26,841 bases of DNA from DATKCN01 sp035513175 (GCA_035513175.1 DATKCN010000154.1:1-26841), one strand, 5' to 3'. Positions 8,506 through 16,211 are shown, counted from the first letter of the stretch. Notes: generated by a model from the letters alone, not told the origin. A program made the numbers and translations.

Positions 8506-8658
8506 TCCCGCTCCTTCGACCGCGACGCGCGGGGGCGACGCGCATGCGGCGCCACCAGCAGCGTAGTCCTGACGTGTTACAAGGCCGTGCCGTCATCGTC
8601 GCAGGGGTGTCAGTCCCATTACAGTCGCGGAATTAACGCAATCTACGTGTGCACGCCG

Positions 8659-9411
8659 TCAGGGTTCGGAAGTGACCGAAGGATCACGCCGCTGCGTGGC
8701 CGCGCGTTCCATCAGGTCCAGGTTATCGCTCGTCAGGCCATCGACGCCGAAGCCGAGCACACGATCGAGCTGCTCGTCAGTGTTGATGGGCCACGTGACG
8801 ACGGCGTCGACGAGCGACTTCAGGCGCGCCACGATTGCGTCGTTCAGAAGCTCGTTGTGGATCGAGACGGCGTCGCGCCAGTCGTCTTCCAGCGCTCCCC
8901 AGGCCGCGGCGAGCGCTTGCTCCGAGCCGATGGAGTGAACGATGGAAATGTCCGGATGGGCGCGAAACGGTTCCAGCAAACTCCAGTTCGGTGAACAGAC
9001 TATGATCGGCCGCGCGCCACCGTCTCGCCTGACCGCGTGGATCAGAGCGCCGGGCAACGCCAGGTTCCTGCCTTTCAGATCGAACATGATCGGCAGGGAC
9101 CGAGGTGTAGCACGCAACAGCTGATCCGCTTGCCACGGACGCCCTGGTCGACGCGCGATCCACCACCGGTCCCAGATGATTGGCAGCGGACCCAGGGTCT
9201 TCGAGTGACGCACTTCGAGCCGGCCGCGGTGCAGCCAGACATCGGCCTCCAGAATGTCGGCGCCCGCGCGTCGCGCGGGTTCTACGAGGTCAGGGGAGTT
9301 GCCGTAGCGATGGGCGATGATGACCGGACGACGTCTCCCGCGCCAGAAGCTCCGCGCCGGCGAGGAGGACTCGTTCAGGCTGACAGGCAACGATCCCTCA
9401 CCGTCGATCAT
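8659..9411 (-). CDS. Glycerophosphodiester phosphodiesterase family protein, variant active site
   Basis: 250 residues. GDPD enzymes cleave glycerophosphodiesters to glycerol 3-phosphate and an alcohol in a metal-dependent TIM barrel. Core residues are present: H34 in IAHRYGN, E55 and D57 in LEADVW, and H69 in VRHSK. The usual PENT box after the first His is missing (NSPDLVEPA), the HD motif is HSKTLGPLPIIWDRW, and the metal Glu of the ExK strand is Asp (FDLKGRN). These mark a distinct subfamily; I recall the RGRLEVRH..TLGPLP pattern from other actinobacterial and Chloroflexota GDPD-like proteins. There is no signal peptide. The start ATG overlaps the stop of the upstream membrane-protein gene as ATGA, so the two are translationally coupled. 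The substrate may not be a glycerophosphodiester. Confidence 0.85.
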   Translation of the reverse strand: MIDGEGSLPVSLNESSSPARSFWRGRRRPVIIAHRYGNSPDLVEPARRAGADILEADVWLHRGRLEVRHSKTLGPLPIIWDRWWIARRPGRPWQADQLLRATPRSLPIMFDLKGRNLALPGALIHAVRRDGGARPIIVCSPNWSLLEPFRAHPDISIVHSIGSEQALAAAWGALEDDWRDAVSIHNELLNDAIVARLKSLVDAVVTWPINTDEQLDRVLGFGVDGLTSDNLDLMERAATQRRDPSVTSEP

Positions 9412-9701
9412 CGCTTACGAAGGCGGCGCCGCGCTGATTGATCGGCTCCAGCGAGCCGGTACGACATCGCGGCGACGAGCAGCACGACGAAGTGAACGCC
9501 GACAAGCAGCGCGAGCCAGCGCGGTTCGGCGGCCGAGACGGCGCCGCCAACACGTTGGGCTTCGGCCTGCTGATTCCAGACGAACAGCGAGAACATGATC
9601 GCGACGGCTGACACATACACCAGCGTGGAATGTCGAGCGATTGCCACGCGCAAGGTTCTGACCGGCGCGCAACCGGCGACGACCGCGATGGTGTGCTTCA
9701 C
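9408..9701 (-). CDS. Small two-helix membrane protein, function unknown
   Basis: 97 residues from GTG 9701, chosen because AGGAG lies five bases upstream; the frame is open for 34 codons further but without a ribosome site. Two hydrophobic segments, about residues 26-42 and 62-80, are separated by a Gln/Ala/Glu-rich loop (NQQAEAQRVGG). The tail after residue 82 is strongly basic (RRRLRKR), so both ends are probably cytoplasmic. I recognise no family. The ATGA overlap with the GDPD-like gene suggests both products work together, for example in membrane-lipid or wall-polymer turnover; that is inference. Confidence 0.65.
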   Translation of the reverse strand: MKHTIAVVAGCAPVRTLRVAIARHSTLVYVSAVAIMFSLFVWNQQAEAQRVGGAVSAAEPRWLALLVGVHFVVLLVAAMSYRLAGADQSARRRLRKR

Positions 9702-9706
9702 GCGCT

Positions 9707-9711
9707 CTCCT
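9707..9711 (-). promoter_or_regulatory. Ribosome binding site deciding the small membrane protein start
   Basis: AGGAG on the minus strand, five bases before GTG 9701. No comparable site precedes the longer start at 9803. Confidence 0.5.
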
Positions 9712-9961
9712 ACGAAGGACTGTTCTGGATGACGAGACACGCTGCTCTGGCCGGAGCCGTCGCGCCGCAGCCATGCTGACCGCTGCGATCTCCAGACCAT
9801 CAATCGTACAACCCGTGAGGTCGCTGTGTTTCGGATGTCGAACGCGGGTCGTCGAATCGGGATGAATTGCGGGGGCGCATACTCACGACGTTCTGAGCAG
9901 GAACGGCACGTGTGCTCGCCTGCCGGACGGCGCCGGTCGTGAGGCAGCTTCAGCGGACGAG

Positions 9962-11575
9962 TCAGTCGGGCGGCTGGCTTGACTGGAGCGCTGCCGCTCG
10001 TTCGCGCTCGACGAGGACACGGCGCAGAATCTTGCCCGACGCGGACTTTGGAATCTGGTCGATGAACTCAACGAGGCGGATGCGCTTTTGAGGGGCGACC
10101 CGCTGAGAGACATATCCCATCAGCTCTTCGGCCGTCACGTCGGAACGCAGGACGACGAACGCCTTGGGCAGCTCGCCCGCGGCCTCGTCAGGATGCCCGA
10201 TGACGGCAGCGTCTGCGACGGCCGGGTGCGACAGCAGGTGGGCCTCCAGCTCCGCCGGGGCGATGGAGTAGGCGTTGTACTTGATCAGCTCCTTCAAACG
10301 GTCGACGATATAGAAGTAGCCGTCGTCGTCCGCGTAGGCGATATCGCCCGTGCGGATCCAGCCGCCGTCGACGAGGGTCGCGCTGGTTGCTGCCGGGTTG
10401 TTCAGGTAGCCGAGCATGACCTGTGGGCCGCGCACCCATAGTTCGCCGGTGACGCCGCGCGCGACGGGTTGCAAAGTATCCGGGTCGACGATCAGCGCCT
10501 CGGTGCTACGCGCGCAGACGCCGATCGAGCCGTCCTTCGCGCGGCCCTTGGGCGTCAGATGGGTAACAGGGCTCGTCTCGGTCATGCCATACCCCTGCAC
10601 GACCGCGCAGTTGAGGCGATCGGCGCATGCCCGGCTGAGCACGGCGTCGAGCGGCGCGGCGCCGCAGAAGATCGTGCCCAACGACGTGAGATCGTAGTTG
10701 TCGACGGACGGATGTTTCGCCAGTCCGAGCACGATCGGCGGCACGAGGAACGCGCGCGTGACGCGATAATCCTGAATCAACTGAAGGAAGGATTCCATGT
10801 CGAAGCGCGGCATCGTCACGATCGTGGCGCCGCGCGACAGAGCCGCGTTCATCAGTATCGACATGCCATAGATGTGCCAGAACGGCAGCACCGCGATCAG
10901 GACATCGTCAGCCTCGATGACTTCGTCGCCCTCGATGACGCAATCGTGAGCGACGAGGTTGTAGTGGGTCAGCATGACGCCCTTTGGCAGTCCCGTCGTG
11001 CCGCTGGAGTAGGGCAACACCGCGAGGTCTTGCCGGGGATCAATCGAGACCGATGGCGGATCGGTGGTGTGCTCGAGGAGCGCCGAGAACGGCGTTGCCA
11101 CGCCAGAATCGCCGAACACGACGACGTGCGCGACTCCCGCGATCGCGGCGGCCTCGCGAGCGACGGCAAGCAGCTCGGGCGCCGTGAAGATCAACGTTAC
11201 ACGGGCATCGCGCAACTGATTCGCCAGCTCGGGAGGGGTCGAGAGCGGATTGGCGGTCGTCACCACCGCGCCGATCGAGACAACGGCGAGAAAAGCGATG
11301 GCGAATTCCGGTCGATTCGAGCTGAAAATGGCGACGACTTCGCCTTTGCGGGCGCCCATCTGGTGCAATCCTGCCGCAACACGGTTTACTGAAGACAGCA
11401 TGCGGGTGTACGAAAACGATTCCCCGGTGGAGCCGTCGATCATCGCCGGCTTGGCTCCATAGCGCGCGGCGTCACGCAGCATCCAGGCTCCGACCGGAAT
11501 GTGCGGTATCTGGGCGTCGGCGAACGGGCTTCGAATCACGTGGCGCTCGGTGTCGGATATCAGCGGCACGGCCAT
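9962..11575 (-). CDS. AMP-forming acyl-CoA synthetase (4-coumarate-CoA ligase-like)
   Basis: 537 residues from ATG. ANL-superfamily enzymes first adenylate a carboxylic acid and then form the CoA thioester. Motifs in order: A3 P-loop SSGTTGLPKG (residues 190-199), A5 GYGMTETSP, GELWVRGPQVMLGY, A7 GWIRTGDIAY, A8 VDRLKELIKYN, PAELEAHL, and A10 PKSASGKILRR with the catalytic Lys at 515. Length and the GELWVRG box match the 4CL/fatty-acid ligase group. In A8 the usual KYKGF/Y is KYNAY (residues 432-436), losing the hinge-side Gly. The substrate is probably an aromatic or medium-chain acid; there is no pathway gene next to it to decide. It stands alone, with about 260 bases before the next gene. 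Confidence 0.92.
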   Translation of the reverse strand: MAVPLISDTERHVIRSPFADAQIPHIPVGAWMLRDAARYGAKPAMIDGSTGESFSYTRMLSSVNRVAAGLHQMGARKGEVVAIFSSNRPEFAIAFLAVVSIGAVVTTANPLSTPPELANQLRDARVTLIFTAPELLAVAREAAAIAGVAHVVVFGDSGVATPFSALLEHTTDPPSVSIDPRQDLAVLPYSSGTTGLPKGVMLTHYNLVAHDCVIEGDEVIEADDVLIAVLPFWHIYGMSILMNAALSRGATIVTMPRFDMESFLQLIQDYRVTRAFLVPPIVLGLAKHPSVDNYDLTSLGTIFCGAAPLDAVLSRACADRLNCAVVQGYGMTETSPVTHLTPKGRAKDGSIGVCARSTEALIVDPDTLQPVARGVTGELWVRGPQVMLGYLNNPAATSATLVDGGWIRTGDIAYADDDGYFYIVDRLKELIKYNAYSIAPAELEAHLLSHPAVADAAVIGHPDEAAGELPKAFVVLRSDVTAEELMGYVSQRVAPQKRIRLVEFIDQIPKSASGKILRRVLVERERAAALQSSQPPD

Positions 11576-11687
11576 GGGGCGGCTCCGTTCCTGCTAACTG
11601 TCCCTGGCGAGCGCCGAGTGGAGGGCGGCGCGACGGAGTGTGCCGGAGACCGGGCTGTTCAGTCTCGTGCCAGTGTGCACGGGGCGT

Positions 11688-11699
11688 TGTCAATGTCAA
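11688..11699 (-). promoter_or_regulatory. Tandem -35-like element upstream of the acyl-CoA synthetase
   Basis: On the minus strand this reads TTGACATTGACA, two exact copies of the consensus -35 hexamer end to end, about 110 bases before the synthetase ATG. A good -10 box is not obvious at 16-18 bases (CACACT is the best). It lies in the 248-base divergent gap 11576-11823, the natural place for promoters of both flanking genes. The same bases could instead be a short direct repeat bound by a regulator. Confidence 0.35.
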
Positions 11700-11823
11700 T
11701 ATGCGGGGATCGCCCGATTTACCACGGTGGACGCAGTAGAATTGGACGCTCTGACGGAAGCCAGCGCAGCGCGGCCAATGCCGCCGCTGGCCAGTGTCCC
11801 GAGTCCGAGCGCACGGGGGATTC

Positions 11824-12222
11824 GTGCCTGACGAGCCGACGACGCATGATGAGAGCTACGAGTTTCGGGACCTCGTCCGTGAGGTTCTGTCTCCCGGCGC
11901 GCTCGGCGCGCTGGAGCAGCTTTCCGGCCGCATCCTGGAGATTTACGACCTGCCTGAACTGCTCGACACGCGCCTACCCGTCGAACAACGCGACGAGCAC
12001 GCGGAGCGGCTCGTGACGCGCGTTAAGCGCGTGATTCGCCTGCTGCCTCCGGACATCTCAACAACGCCGAATGAGGTGTTTACTGCCATCGAGTTCCTGC
12101 AGTACGAGATCCACGGTGAGCCAATCGTGATCGGCCAGGCGATCCTGCGCCTGGAGATCCTGGCAGAGGAGATTCGCGACAGGCCGTTGCTGCATGACCT
12201 GATGATGGGGCGCGCGAACTGA
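11824..12222 (+). CDS. Hypothetical helical protein
   Basis: 132 residues from GTG 11824, with GGGGG four bases upstream; the open frame extends ten codons further to GTG 11794 without a ribosome site. I do not recognise it. It is predicted mostly helical, acidic at the N-terminus, with a central block LLPPDISTTPNEVFTAIEFL followed by the helix LRLEILAEEIRDRPLL. There are no cysteines, signal peptide or membrane segments. It is convergent with the RNase Z gene, with seven bases between the stops. The codon pattern and GC-rich third positions look like its neighbours, so I believe it is a real gene. Confidence 0.65.
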   Translation: MPDEPTTHDESYEFRDLVREVLSPGALGALEQLSGRILEIYDLPELLDTRLPVEQRDEHAERLVTRVKRVIRLLPPDISTTPNEVFTAIEFLQYEIHGEPIVIGQAILRLEILAEEIRDRPLLHDLMMGRAN

Positions 12223-12229
12223 GCGACGG

Positions 12230-13129
12230 TCAGTCGGGATCGAACGCCAGTGTGAGCGTGGCGGCGGGCGCCGCCAACTCCGCGCCCGGATACTCGTGCC
12301 GAGCCGCCTGGACGATCTCCTCAAGGTCCGTCACACTGGGGCTGACGTGCGTCAGCAGCAGACGCTGGACGCCGGCGCGCACCGCGAGGCGTGCCGACTG
12401 CCGGGCGGTCATGTGCCCGCGCTGCAGGGCCCGATCCTCCGCGTCGTCATCCGCGTACATCGCCTCGCAGATCAACAGATCGCTGTCCGCGACGAACGGG
12501 ACAAGCCCGTCGAACAGACTGGTGTCGGTGATGAGAGAGAGCCGCAACCCGCGCCGCTCCGGTCCCATGACCTGCCGGGGGGCGACTCCGTCGACCGTCT
12601 CGCCCCGTTGCAGACGGCTCCAGTCGGATCGATCGACACCCAGCTCGCGAGCACGGTCCGCGTCGAATCGACCCGCCCGCGGAAGGTCCAGGCGGTAGCC
12701 GAGGCACGCCACCCGGTGACGCAGTGCGAGCGTGGACAGGACGATGTCCGGCGTCAATGGAAGCACGCAGCCGCCATCAAGCTCAATGACGCGCAGCTCG
12801 AATGGGGTCCCGCCGACGATCGAGAGCAGCTGACCGACGATGGCGCGCGTATCAGGAGGACCGTAGATCGTGACGGGTTGCTCGCGGCCACTGTGGGCGA
12901 TCTGGAACAGTACGCCCGGCAGCCCGGCGACGTGATCCGCGTGCAGATGGCTCAGGAGAATCGTGCCGGTCGGACGGAACGGCCAGCCGGACGCGCGCCA
13001 GGCGACCTGCGTGCCTTCGCCGCAGTCCCAGAGGATCGTCTCCCCTCCAGCGCGGATCAGCGCCGCCGAGAGCGGCCGGCCTGGCAGCGGCATCATGCCG
13101 CCGATGCCCAGCACAGACACGTCGAGCAT
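12230..13129 (-). CDS. rnz: Ribonuclease Z family metallo-beta-lactamase-fold hydrolase
   Basis: 299 residues from ATG, close to the usual RNase Z length of about 305. The enzyme removes 3' trailers from tRNA precursors lacking an encoded CCA. Visible motifs: N-terminal LGIGGMMPLPGRPLSAALI, WDCGEGTQ, the di-zinc site H61-L-H63-A-D65-H66 followed by VAGLPGVL, the His in RHRVACLGYRL, SLITDTS, EAMY, GHMTARQSA, and the final zinc His in LTHVSP. The GEGTQ box and the GHMTA motif set it apart from other MBL hydrolases. The sequence 128-175 corresponds to the region around the exosite arm and appears short. It follows the hydratase gene by 30 bases and may share its transcript. Confidence 0.88.
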   Translation of the reverse strand: MLDVSVLGIGGMMPLPGRPLSAALIRAGGETILWDCGEGTQVAWRASGWPFRPTGTILLSHLHADHVAGLPGVLFQIAHSGREQPVTIYGPPDTRAIVGQLLSIVGGTPFELRVIELDGGCVLPLTPDIVLSTLALRHRVACLGYRLDLPRAGRFDADRARELGVDRSDWSRLQRGETVDGVAPRQVMGPERRGLRLSLITDTSLFDGLVPFVADSDLLICEAMYADDDAEDRALQRGHMTARQSARLAVRAGVQRLLLTHVSPSVTDLEEIVQAARHEYPGAELAAPAATLTLAFDPD

Positions 13130-13159
13130 CAGCGCCCCGCTTGGGGAAGTTCGGACATG

Positions 13160-13951
13160 TCAGGGAAACGACATCGTCAGTGGCGGCTGGCCATGCAGCT
13201 CAAGCACGAACGTGTCGCCCTTCGCGATGGGAACCGCGCGCCCAAGTGAACCGGAGAGGATGATGTCGCCCCGGTCGAGGCCGACGCCGAATTCGTCCAG
13301 CTTGTTCGCCAGCCAGGCAACGGCCGTCGCCGGGTTGCCGAGGCTCGCGGCTCCGACGCCTTCGACGACGAGTTCGCCGTTCTGGCTGATCAACATGCCG
13401 AGCGCTCGCAGGTCGGCTCCGGCCAGCGACGCGTCCCACGGACCCAGCGTGAAGGCGCCATAGGACGCGTTGTCTGAAACGGTATCGACCAGCTTGAACT
13501 CGCGCCGGATAATGCGGCTGTCGACGACCTCAAATGACGCGGCTACGGCATCGGTCGCCGCCTGGACGTCCGCGACGGAGACATCCGGACCCCGTAGCGG
13601 GGACCCGAGCAGATACGCGATCTCGCCTTCCAGCCGTGGCTGGATGAAGGCGTCGTGCGGCATCGTAGCCACCCCAAGCGCCGCGTGTACGAAGCGCGAG
13701 GACCACAGCGCGCCGAAGTCCGGCTCGAAGACGCCGGCCGCCTCCTGCATCGCCCGGCTGGTGAGGCCTATCTTGCGGCCCAGGACGCGCTCGCCCCGAC
13801 TCCTGCGCAATTCCGTCCAGGCGGCCTGTATCGCGTAGGCTTCCGACACATCTGAAAGCCCGACCGCCTCACTGAGCGGCGTGATCGGGACGCGGGTCTC
13901 CCATGCTGCGTCGAGCATGCGCGCCAGTTCAGCTGGATCGCGGCGTGTCAC
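13160..13951 (-). CDS. MhpD-family 2-keto-4-pentenoate hydratase / oxalocrotonate decarboxylase-like protein
   Basis: 263 residues from GTG 13951, with GGAG nine bases upstream; an in-frame GTG at 14014 would make it 284, longer than the roughly 262-269 typical of the family. Members hydrate 2-hydroxypentadienoate (MhpD, XylJ), hydrate oxohepta-dienedioate (HpaH) or decarboxylate 4-oxalocrotonate (DmpH), late steps in aromatic meta-cleavage. The metal ligands E108 and E110 in PRLEGEIAYLL, and E141 in SFEVVDSRI, are present, with K60 in GRKIGLTS and DNASYGAFTLG. None of the other meta-cleavage genes is nearby, so the exact reaction is open. It is divergent from the GGT-like gene. Confidence 0.85.
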   Translation of the reverse strand: MTRRDPAELARMLDAAWETRVPITPLSEAVGLSDVSEAYAIQAAWTELRRSRGERVLGRKIGLTSRAMQEAAGVFEPDFGALWSSRFVHAALGVATMPHDAFIQPRLEGEIAYLLGSPLRGPDVSVADVQAATDAVAASFEVVDSRIIRREFKLVDTVSDNASYGAFTLGPWDASLAGADLRALGMLISQNGELVVEGVGAASLGNPATAVAWLANKLDEFGVGLDRGDIILSGSLGRAVPIAKGDTFVLELHGQPPLTMSFP

Positions 13952-14067
13952 TGAGCAGTTCTCCGTCGATTGCGAATCCGGCGCGCTGCCGGTTACGATC
14001 ACCTGGCGGCGCACGCGGGTTGTCGCGTGAGATTACCGCATCGACACGTCGACAGCACGGAGGGGTC

Positions 14068-15657
14068 ATGACCGGACGTCCCACGACCTGGGCGACGAAC
14101 GCCGTCGTCGCGACGCCGCACCACCTGGCCAGCCAGGCCGGGCTACGTATATTGCAGGACGGGGGAAACGCGGTTGACGCCGCGATCGCCGCCAACGCGA
14201 CGCTCAATGTGATGTACCCGCATCAGTGCCACATCGGCGGGGACCTGTTCGCGATCGTGTGGGAACCGGCGGCGCGACGGCTTCAAGGGCTCAATTCGTC
14301 CGGGCTCGCCCCCGCCGGTGAGTCGATCGACAGGTTGCGGTCACTGGGGCACACGTCGATTCCGGAACGAGGCGCACTGACGGTAACCGTGCCCGGGACC
14401 GTCGCCGGGTGGCACGCGCTACACGAGCGATACGGATCTCTCGGGCTCGACCGGCTGCTGGGGCCGGCGATCGGCTACGCGCGCGACGGCGCGCCGATGC
14501 CAGGGAACTTCATCGGCGCGGTCCAGCGGCTGCGGCACGTGCTGGAGGCGAACGACGCGGCAAGGGACGTGTTCCTCTCCGGCGTCACACGGCCCGGCGA
14601 CATCATGCGCCAGCCGGCCCTGGCCGAGACGCTGATCCGTGTCGGGCAGAACGGCCCGGATGGGTTCTACCGCGGCCCCGTGGCGGACGACATCGTCGCG
14701 ACGCTGGGGGGCGGTGGTTCCGTAATGTCGCATGACGACCTGGCGGGGTTCCAGCCGGAGTGGGTGGAGACGGTCTCAACGTCATATCGCGGCTATGAGC
14801 TGCATCAGCTGCCCCCGAACACACAAGGCGCGACGGTGCTGCTGATGGCGAGCATCGTTGAGGGCTGGGACATGCAGGCGTTGGGTCATGTCTCAACTGA
14901 CGCGGTCCACGCGGCCGTCGAGACCAAGCTGCGGGCGTTCGCGGAGCGGGACGCATCGATCGCGGACCCTCGTTTCTACGACGTGCCGCTGGAGCGCTTT
15001 CTCGACAAGCACTTGGCGGCAGCGCATCGCGACGCGATTGAGATGCAGCGCACAGCGGCGACGAGCCATCCCAGCGATGACGGTGACACGGTCTATCTGT
15101 GCGTCGTCGATCGCGATGGGATGGCGGTGTCACTTATCCAGAGCGTGTATCAGAACTTCGGGTCGGGGGTCGTCGCGCCCCGCTCCGGCGTGCTGTTCCA
15201 CAATCGCGGACGGGGGTTCACCCTCGATGCCGAGTATCCGAACGCGCTGCAGCCGGGGAAGCGGCCGTACCACACGCTGATCCCTGCCATGCTGATGTGT
15301 GAGGGCAGACCGGCGCTGGCATTCGGCACGATGGGAGCCGACGCACAGGCGCAGGTGCAGCTTCAGCTGTTGCTGGGCTTCGTCGATCATGGGCTGCTGA
15401 GCGATCCGCAGGCGGCTATCGAGGCTCCGCGCTGGGTGTCCGGCGCGGACGCCGGCGCCGTTCCGTGGCTGCGCATCGAGCCGCGCTTCGGAACGGATGT
15501 CGCGGACGGGCTTCGGTCGCGAGGGCATAACGTCGTCATCGGCGAGGACTGGGATTCAGGGATGGGACACGCGCACGCGATCGTGATCGACCACGAGCGG
15601 GGAGTCCTCGGTGGAGCGTCCGATCCGAGGAGCGATGGCGCGGCGGTGGGCGTCTAG
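14068..15657 (+). CDS. Gamma-glutamyltransferase-family Ntn hydrolase
   Basis: 529 residues from ATG 14068, with GGAGGGG just upstream; the frame is open earlier but lacks a start with a ribosome site. GGT proteins cleave themselves before a Thr that becomes the nucleophile, giving large and small subunits. That Thr is T341 in DDGDTVYLCVVDRDG, followed by the family's SVYQNFGSGVVAPRSGVLFHNRGRGF region (residues 359-384). N-terminal motifs NAVVATPHHLAS, GGNAVDAAIAAN and CHIGGDLFAIV are typical. The downstream glycine box reads FGTMGADAQAQ, where common GGTs have G-G. No signal peptide, so it is probably cytoplasmic, closer to YwrD/oxamate-amidohydrolase types than to periplasmic GGT. The substrate could be glutathione, a gamma-glutamyl amide or another amide. 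Confidence 0.9.
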   Translation: MTGRPTTWATNAVVATPHHLASQAGLRILQDGGNAVDAAIAANATLNVMYPHQCHIGGDLFAIVWEPAARRLQGLNSSGLAPAGESIDRLRSLGHTSIPERGALTVTVPGTVAGWHALHERYGSLGLDRLLGPAIGYARDGAPMPGNFIGAVQRLRHVLEANDAARDVFLSGVTRPGDIMRQPALAETLIRVGQNGPDGFYRGPVADDIVATLGGGGSVMSHDDLAGFQPEWVETVSTSYRGYELHQLPPNTQGATVLLMASIVEGWDMQALGHVSTDAVHAAVETKLRAFAERDASIADPRFYDVPLERFLDKHLAAAHRDAIEMQRTAATSHPSDDGDTVYLCVVDRDGMAVSLIQSVYQNFGSGVVAPRSGVLFHNRGRGFTLDAEYPNALQPGKRPYHTLIPAMLMCEGRPALAFGTMGADAQAQVQLQLLLGFVDHGLLSDPQAAIEAPRWVSGADAGAVPWLRIEPRFGTDVADGLRSRGHNVVIGEDWDSGMGHAHAIVIDHERGVLGGASDPRSDGAAVGV

Positions 15658-15677
15658 TCGGGACCGCCGGCGAGCGC

Positions 15678-16211
15678 CTAAGAATCGCGAACCAGGTGCG
15701 GGAAGTGGCCGTTGTCATGTGGGCAGACGTGCCCATCCGCGTCGATCGGCGCGCGGCATCGCGGGCAGGTCGGACGCCCAGCGGACACGACCTGTTCGAT
15801 CTGCCTGGCCATGATTGACGCGAGCTGCAGTGAGAGCCGGCCCACGAAGTTGGGCGCATCGTCCTCGCCGGCTTCGGCATCATGAATGAACAAAGTGACG
15901 ACGGAACGCTGCTCATCGTAGCCGACGGCGAGGCGGCCGACCTGTAGCTCCGCCGCATTCACCGGGGCGGGGCCGACTGGTCCCGGCTCGATGTCCGCGA
16001 CTTTGGCCTCGTCAACTCCAGCCGCGGCGAGCTGTGCGATCATCTGCTCGAACGCCATGCCGAGCGCCTGTAGCTGCTGCTTTTCCAGCCACAGCACCGC
16101 GGCGTCGAGTTGCGTTCCAAGGATCATCCGAAACCGCCGTTGGCCGGGAACTCCGATCGCTTCGGCCTCAGCCCTCGTTATCTCGTCGAACTCATGACGC
16201 TGAAATGCCAC
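15678..16211 (-). CDS. DUF3090 family zinc-ribbon protein
   Basis: 177 residues from GTG 16211 (GGAAGAG upstream). This matches the DUF3090/TIGR03847 family, known mainly from Actinobacteria and Chloroflexota, with no proven function. Family marks are GVPGQRRFRMI near residue 20, LEKQQLQALGMAFEQMI, VGRLAVGYDEQRSVVTL, and a C-terminal zinc ribbon with C149, C152, C163 and His 165/169 in CPRCRAPIDADGHVCPHDNG. In actinomycetes the gene commonly sits with a phosphatase and a kinase-like protein near mycothiol genes; none of these is here. It is convergent with the GGT-like gene (20 bases) and divergent from the M20 operon. Confidence 0.88.
   Translation of the reverse strand: MAFQRHEFDEITRAEAEAIGVPGQRRFRMILGTQLDAAVLWLEKQQLQALGMAFEQMIAQLAAAGVDEAKVADIEPGPVGPAPVNAAELQVGRLAVGYDEQRSVVTLFIHDAEAGEDDAPNFVGRLSLQLASIMARQIEQVVSAGRPTCPRCRAPIDADGHVCPHDNGHFPHLVRDS

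Noticed and set aside
9882..9943. Inverted repeat CTCACGAC / GTCGTGAG, 46 bases apart, downstream of the acyl-CoA synthetase
   Set aside because: Eight paired bases over a long loop in GC-rich DNA is within chance expectation, and there is no T-tract.
12218..12234. Short inverted repeat at the junction of the hypothetical gene and rnz
   Set aside because: Most of the symmetry comes from the two facing TGA stop codons; a five-base stem is not meaningful.
12296..13249. 317-residue plus-strand open frame opposite rnz
   Set aside because: The minus strand holds a full RNase Z motif set; the plus frame is a composition-driven shadow.
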